Assembly: GCA_034401135.1 (NCBI GenBank)
Contig: JAWZSP010000007.1
Coordinates: 3,720,001-3,784,000, forward strand
Length of the DNA stretch: 64,000 bases
Source: Volutella citrinella
Taxonomy: Eukaryota > Ascomycota > Sordariomycetes > Hypocreales > Nectriaceae
Direction: 5' to 3'
Shown here: positions 58,155 through 64,000 of the stretch, one piece after another
Layout: each line of letters starts with the position of its first letter
How positions within the stretch are numbered: position 1 is the first letter of the stretch
Translations under genes and position numbers: made by a program
The notes under the pieces: model-generated
The model's input: only the letters and a program-made list of their open reading frames with translations
Databases searched by the model: none
What the model was told of the DNA's origin: nothing

Positions 58155-61100
58155 ATGACGAGATGACAAAAGGGAAGAGTAGGAAACCGGAATTCGAGGA
58201 GGCATTACATGACACTGGCGTTCAAACATCATAATGACAATCACCCTTTTTATGCTTTATTTTTCTTGTTTCACTCACCAGGTCTTGGGATTGACGGTAC
58301 AGAACAACCAACCGCTTTTCGGATACAGGCTTGTACATGCTCTTCTGACAAGGTTCGTCTATTTGGCGTCAAAGATTTGGGGGGGTCGTACGCGGGTTCA
58401 ATTGAGAGAGCTGCAGCAGGTGCGAAGTCGTGGCTCAAATCTTGTACGAGTACGTGGACAGATAGAGGAAACTTGGCCTTTGATGCAAAGCAAAATACCC
58501 ACTTAGCAACGAACCGCGATTGCCATTTGGTGTATCCCATGAAATAGCATGTCTGGCCTTCAGCGCCATCAGTCAGATTGATGCAAGATGCGCGTTGATT
58601 AGAAAGGCCTGAGAAAGCTGCGACTAGGGCAGATATCGACTGGGGAGCCGATGGTCGCAGTGGGTCACTACAACACCAGAGGACTTGGCGTCTGAAGCAA
58701 AACGGTGCACCACATGAAGCGCATGTTGTGCATCTCCCTCGTATTGCAGATATTCTCCGGAATAATAAGAGGCTCAAAAGACCCCGTTGCCACGTGCAGT
58801 AGGCGAATGCCGTTCATGGAGATAGCCGACGGGACGCTGTCTTGTGGGTAATGAAAAAGACCAGAGGTCTGAGCAAGGCGCTATTCTTGGACGCATTGAT
58901 TAATGTGAATGGGATGATTGGCTGAGGAAGCTCTGGTTAGAGATGACCGGAGGGGGATATGGGCCACCTCCCGCCATTTGGCAGTAGGTGGGGAACTGGC
59001 GACAGTGGCAGAGCCCCGCGGCGGGGTCGTCAGAAATGAGCGATGAGAGGTACATGTATGAGGTTGGACGTAGGTAGAAGCGGCGGGACCAGCAGAAGAA
59101 GCTCCCGTCACTTGCTGGGAACTTGGTGTGCTCCAAGACAGAACGAGCTATGCCAGATCTCGCTATAGCTGTCTCCGAGGAACGGCCAGCTCGCACCGGT
59201 TGTCAAACCCACCACGCCACCGCACAGCAGATGCGGCCGAAGCGAGCGGACACCACGCCCAAAACGCTTCATGAAGGTTGATGCCGGCAAGTGGGGATAT
59301 ATTGGGGTTGCGCAGTTTGCTTGACACAGCGGCGGTGCGTCCGCAGTGACGGGGACAGGGCACTAGCCCGATGCATCAGGAGCCAGAGCAGTGGACGAGT
59401 TTCGTGAGAGGGGTACTAGGTCGCGGAGGAGCGAACATTGTAGCGCCAGATCAAAAGGGCCGCTGCACTACGTACATCATTGCGAAACAAGCCAAACCCG
59501 GGCGGCGAAGGAGAAAATGGCTCAACGAGGCTGCATGCTCACCATCGACGAAGAGGGACCACGGGGTGATGCCGAGCGAGCTGTGGGAGCAGGTGCCTGA
59601 ATCTGCATCTGTGTGGCATTGGGGGTGAAGCGCATTTGATCTGTAACAGAAAGGGAGCCCACGTTTGGCTCTGGCCGTTGATGGATGGACGACGAGATGG
59701 ACGTTGAAGGTTGGTATTGGACGGGAAGAGACGGGAGCTGCATGTGCATGGCGGCGCATGTCTTGTACGTGCATTTTTGCTTCTTGCCGTGGGTGGATGG
59801 ATGCCGGCGATGCAGGGCCCGTCGCCGTTGACACACACACACACCCATGATGGGACCGCCCCCCAAAGGGCGGACAGCGTCGGGTGCGAGCTGGCGTTGT
59901 GCTGTCAGCGGTGCCGTCAGCGGTCCTCGCCCTGTGCAGTGCGCCACGACAATATGGTACCAAGGACGGATAGCCTGTTTGTCTTCCTCTTATCTCACCT
60001 TAACAGTACTACTTATATTTGTGCGCAGGAATAACAAGGACTTAGTAATCAACTGCTACACTCAGCAACAGGTGTATTAGATACCTTCCTCTGTGGCAGG
60101 TAAGGTTGCAGTTGATCGGTCGGTGGATCTTGGCTGGTGTCCTGGCTGGCTTCCGGGAGCCTCGACATGCACGCACGATGCTGATACCAGGGCCAGGCTC
60201 CGGTTGCGAATCCAGGGCATGTACGGAGCGGCGGCCATCATTCGTCAACCGCTGTTCAGAGCTTCCCTATGGCATGCTGTCGGCGTGAGGTGCGATTAGC
60301 AATAGCGGCAAGCACCCTAGCGCCAACCCAAGCTTGACAGGACCAATATCCCCACGGCCCATGCCTCACCGTCTTTTTCTGGAGGGAGGCTAGCGGGTTT
60401 GCACCAAAAGAAGCAGCGAGTGTATGATCTGACTTTGGGTCTTGTATGGCGGATTTGCGTGTTCTCATGAGACGATATTTGCCGTGTCGCTGGTGTTGTA
60501 AGAGCGAACAGTCATGTGATGGATGGGACTGGGCTCGTGCGTGCTCGAGGAACGGGACGAGACAGGGCAGGGACAGATCTTGCTGGGTACAGATTTGGCC
60601 GCGTCGCCTGCTTTCTTCTTTCCAGCGTAGCAGAGTAAAATATCACTCCGACATGGATAGATGCCTCGTCAACTGGTAGTCTTGACCGGCCCTGATGCCG
60701 GCTATCTTCCGGCCGGCGAGGTGCCGAGAGGCAATACTTCAGGCCATTTGCACGGCTAATCACAGCACGGGGCCAACGGGCGACTCGAGATACGGCCTTG
60801 GTGCGGTACAACGATGCATTGGCAGTGGGTAACACATCAAGGGCTCCCCCAGAAGAGCCCGTCTCTCGCTCGTTCAGCGTCTCTGACGCCAGCCATTGAT
60901 CATGGGCTGGTACCTGATCGGCCAATACGGAGCAACACCCGACCCGCAACTTTACCTTATCCAAGAGGGTCTCCGGCGCGGGCATCTATTCAGGCTAACC
61001 GTGCAAGACATATCTCGATTGTGACCCAGTGCGAAGGCTCTCTTTGTTTGCCAAGTCGATGCTATGCGTGCGCTCTCTTCCATGCCGCCAGGAACACCTG

Positions 61101-62463
61101 TGCTGCTATCGGCCCTGCTATGCGGTGCGTGAAGTCGGGCAATTCGACTCGGACACCAGCTTCCGCTGTGTGGCTGTAAGGATGCGGATGCACCAATCGA
61201 CGGCCCAGCTTCGGCTAACGTTGGAGCGGTTTTCGTCGTGCATCAGCGTGGACCCAGCCAGCTCGAGGACGGGTTCCCGTCGTGCTGCAACCCACGTCAG
61301 GCAGACCCGTGCCGGAGATATTCGCCATCTCGCATCGTATGCCGCGAGTTGGTGTGTGCGTGGTGCAGTTGTTTCTTGGCTAGCTCCAGGCTTGCAGGTC
61401 CGGCGGTTCAATCCCGCCCCAACTGCCACCTCGTGGCAGCTAGAGTGGGTGGCCGCATTTGGAAACCCGCCTGGTGCGAATAGAGCAGGTCCCCCCGCAA
61501 CCCAAGCTCCCGTGGAAGGTACCTCCCGTGCCGGAGAGGCCCGCCGCCGTGGACCGTGGCCCGGGAAGCAAATAGGCCTATATTCTCGCAGTACCTAATA
61601 ACTCAGCGACGGTGGGCTGGGCGGAGAGGTATCTGTAGACTGGGCAACGGCGCAAGGAAGCTAACCTCCTGCTCCGAGGCAGATGCGGTGCACCACAACC
61701 AGCGACGGCCCTCGCCTGCTTCGCTGGCTGGGCACAGTGGAGGCCCACTAGCGACTGACAGACTGTGCCCAAGCACGGGCTAGAGGCTGCTAGTTAGGCC
61801 GCTCTAGGTACCTGCCGCACAAGTAAAGGTCAGCATTTCAGTGCGTGCATCCACCAAAGGTGCCCCGGCCCGACTGTCCTGGCTTGGAACGGCGTCACCA
61901 AAACCAGCCAGGCCATCCCATCAACGTCACCACCTCCCTCCTCATACAGCGCCGCGCCGCCCGCTCTCGCTTCGTCCCGCCTCGCCTGGTCTTGGTCCGG
62001 AACTTGCACCTCTACTCTGCTCTTCCTACGAGCTCCAGGAATATTTCTATCTCCCCTTCCGCGTCCGCTCCCACCCCCCTCGTATTCCTACTTCTACCTC
62101 GCTCCTCCTCCTCATTCTCTCCATCCGCTATTGCGCCGCCCCTCCCTCTCCATCTTGCACCCCACTCCTTTGCTCTGGTGCTGCTATTGCTCCCGCTGCC
62201 TCATTGTGACGTCGACAACCACCGACTAGGCACGCCGATAACGCCCACCGGCAAGCCGACAGGCCTCGACTCGTCACCGACTCTGCATTGATATCCTCAG
62301 CGACGACTACTGAACGCCTGGACGAGCCCAATTGAGCTCCATCTACCCACTGGCTCGCTGACTTTCTGTGACAACTGACTGAGTCGATCGTCGCCGCCTC
62401 GGAAATATCCCGCTGTCGACCCCTAACGGCCAGCTCTCAACTCTCCTCTCGCCGCCTTCCGTC
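58155..62463. other. 4.3-kb gene-poor region
   Basis: No gene can be supported. ORFs such as 59451-59963 (-) and 61029-61598 (+) have no domain or consistent codon pattern. Features seen are an ACAC tract (59829-59845), a tRNA-like B-box and hairpin around 61361-61438, and a strongly pyrimidine-rich 5' leader from about 61990 to 62463 that includes three CCCCT motifs (near 62077, 62140 and 62416). Confidence 0.45.
61361..61427 (+). other. tRNA-like relic with pol III A-box and B-box
   Basis: tggtgcagttg at 61361 resembles an A-box, and ggttcaatccc at 61405 is a good B-box; the 44-base spacing is canonical. The B-box sits in a perfect T-arm (ggcgg, 7-base loop, ccgcc). The acceptor stem at the expected distance does not pair, and I cannot build D or anticodon arms, so this is not a functional tRNA. 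It may be a relic or chance. A perfect 7-bp hairpin (ctgccac-ctc-gtggcag) follows directly at 61423-61439. Confidence 0.25.
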
Positions 62464-64000
62464 ATGGCTGATGCAGAGGTCGCAGCAGCTGCGGCTGCTA
62501 GCAGCACTGAGTCCAACAATGCCGCTGCCAGCCAGAACACCTCGGAGCCGTCGCCGCCTTTGCGCCGTCGCGAGTCGCTCTCCGAGATCCGCGCCGCCAA
62601 CCCGGACCTGTCGCTGAGCGGCAACATCATCTCGGCCGTTTTCAATACTCCTCATGCCTTTACCTACCGCAAGAGCGGCGACTGGGTAAGTCAGGGGAAT
62701 TTTCTTACCTCCCATCTGCCCATGCATCCTTCTCGCTCTGTGCCCCTCCATTGCCCCTCCATCGATTGTCCAGGGGTGTTTGAACGGCCATCCGTCCTCG
62801 CCAATGAATGTGCTCCCACTCACCCCAACCAGACAAGAGCTCCCTGTCTGCTATCTGATCGCCAACGAGAAGAAATCCAAAACTAACGTCACCGTTTTCG
62901 CAGGACCTCAACACGCGCCGTGGCCAGTCTGCCCTCTCCGATGCTCTCGCGTATCTCTCATCGGACGCCACGCCCTGGAACCATTCCGTTGTCGCATGGA
63001 CCGGCGAGATCGAGGCTCCGTCCGACGACGTCATATCCATCCCCGGTACCCCGGCTCCGACCACACTCGGCGCTCACTCGCTCAACGCACTCTCCGCACC
63101 TGTTCCTGTGGACGCCGCCTCCCGCCTGCCGACGCCGCCTCCCGTTGACGGTTTATGGATCCCCCGCGCCGACCAGGAGCGCCTCGAATACCTCTTGTCC
63201 CACAACAAGACGATCCGCACGTATCCCGTTTGGCTGGCCGACGAGAACGAGGCCTCCGAGGATGGCATCACGCTCAAGGACCAAGCTAGGTGGCGCCGGT
63301 ATGCCGAGTTCGACCTCTACACCCTCCTCCACTACAAGCAGCACGAGCCCAACGACGGCCGCAAGGAGCGAGTCCAGTGGGCCGACTACTACCGCATGAA
63401 CCAGAAGTTTGCCAACAAGATCATCGAGGTCTACAAGCCTGGCGACATGGTCATCGTCCACGACTACTTCCTCATGCTTCTCCCCAGCATGCTGCGCCAG
63501 CGCATCCCCAACATGTACATCTCCTTCTACCTCCACTCGCCGTTCCCTAGTAGCGAGTTCCTGCGATGCCTGCCCCGCCGAAAGGAGGTCCTTGAGGGCG
63601 TCCTTGGGGCCAACCTCATCGGTTTCCAGTCCTACAGCTACTCTCGCCACTTCTTGAGCTGCTGCACGCGCATTCTGGGATTCCCGTCCGACACCCTCGG
63701 CATTGATGCCTATGGCACCCGCGTGCAGGTCGGTGTCTTCCCCATCGGCATCGACGCCGCCAAGGTCGAGAAATTTGCGTGGACCGCGGCTGTCAACCAG
63801 AAGCACGACGCTCTTCGAAAGCTCTACCAGGGAAAGAAGATCATTGTCGGCCGTGACCGTCTCGACAGCGTGAGGGGTGTTGCCCAGAAGCTTCAGGCTT
63901 TTGAGCGCTTCCTCGAGCTCTATCCCGAGTGGCGCGAGAAGGTGGTGCTGATCCAGGTCACGTCTCCCACCAGCGTCGAAGCTGAGAAGGAGGACCCGGA
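62464..64000 (+). CDS. Trehalose synthase complex subunit, TPS3/TSL1-like (5' part)
   Basis: The first 439 residues of a GT20-family protein, cut by the window's right end. Exons are 62464-62685 and 62904 onward, with a 218-nt intron between codons. After an Ala/Ser-rich N terminus comes LSGNIISAVFNTPHAFTYRK, then the GT20 fold with WNHSVVAWTGEI, HDYFLMLLPS, SFYLHSPFPSSEFLR and GFQSYSYSRHFLS. The donor-sugar loop reads GRDRLDSVRGVAQK, whereas active Tps1-type enzymes carry DRLDYIKG; the catalytic Lys is replaced by Arg. That points to a regulatory Tps3/Tsl1 (TslA) subunit of the cytosolic trehalose-6-phosphate synthase/phosphatase complex rather than the synthase. The expected C-terminal phosphatase-like domain lies beyond the window. 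The leader contains STRE-like CCCCT motifs, in line with stress control, but these are short and could be chance. Confidence 0.85.

Overview
The window is nuclear DNA of a filamentous ascomycete (Pezizomycotina, most likely Sordariomycetes). The genes carry short GT-AG introns, mostly 45-100 nt with a few near 200 nt. The gene set includes a class II hydrophobin, a DUF2434 membrane protein, a Zn(II)2Cys6 regulator, a fungal P450 and a trehalose-synthase-complex subunit. I could support fourteen protein-coding genes. There is no CRISPR array, rRNA gene, convincing tRNA or transposon. Exon borders are my own reading of splice signals checked for frame closure, not transcript data.

Layout. 1.3-11.7 kb (+): a giant 11-exon DUF6606/DUF3638/DUF3645 gene of about 3,280 codons with an apparent one-base deletion in exon 2. 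12.1-16.8 kb (-): a secreted-type, Pro/Gly/Thr-rich repeat protein with one in-frame TAG. 17.9-18.9 kb (-): an EI24/Rrt8-like membrane protein. 19.4 kb (+): a GFA/CENP-V zinc protein. 20.2-21.1 kb (-): an EEP-fold phosphodiesterase. 22.8-24.0 kb (-): a three-repeat gelsolin/fragmin protein. 24.5-25.9 kb (-): COG5. 27.0-28.8 kb (+): a seven-TM DUF2434 protein. 36.2-38.4 kb (+): a C2H2 transcription factor standing alone between 7.4 kb and 8.5 kb of apparently non-coding DNA. 47.0-48.6 kb (+): a cytochrome P450. 50.5-51.0 kb (+): a class II hydrophobin. 51.7-52.6 kb (+): a small multi-pass membrane protein. 52.9-55.1 kb (-): a Zn(II)2Cys6 regulator. 57.0-58.2 kb (+): a protoglobin-like heme protein. 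62.5 kb to the right edge (+): the 5' part of a TPS3/TSL1-like gene.

The genes do not form an evident metabolic cluster. They look like ordinary housekeeping, regulatory and cell-surface genes. Three things stand out: the helicase-like (SF2/SecA-like) motif set in the DUF3638/DUF3645 protein; the nested-repeat surface protein with its internal stop; and two unrelated membrane proteins (Rrt8-like and DUF2434) that both end in a cytosolic PPPY-(S/T)-D-D tail, suggesting Rsp5-type ubiquitin ligase control. Two coding disruptions within the first 15 kb should be checked against raw reads before being taken as biology.
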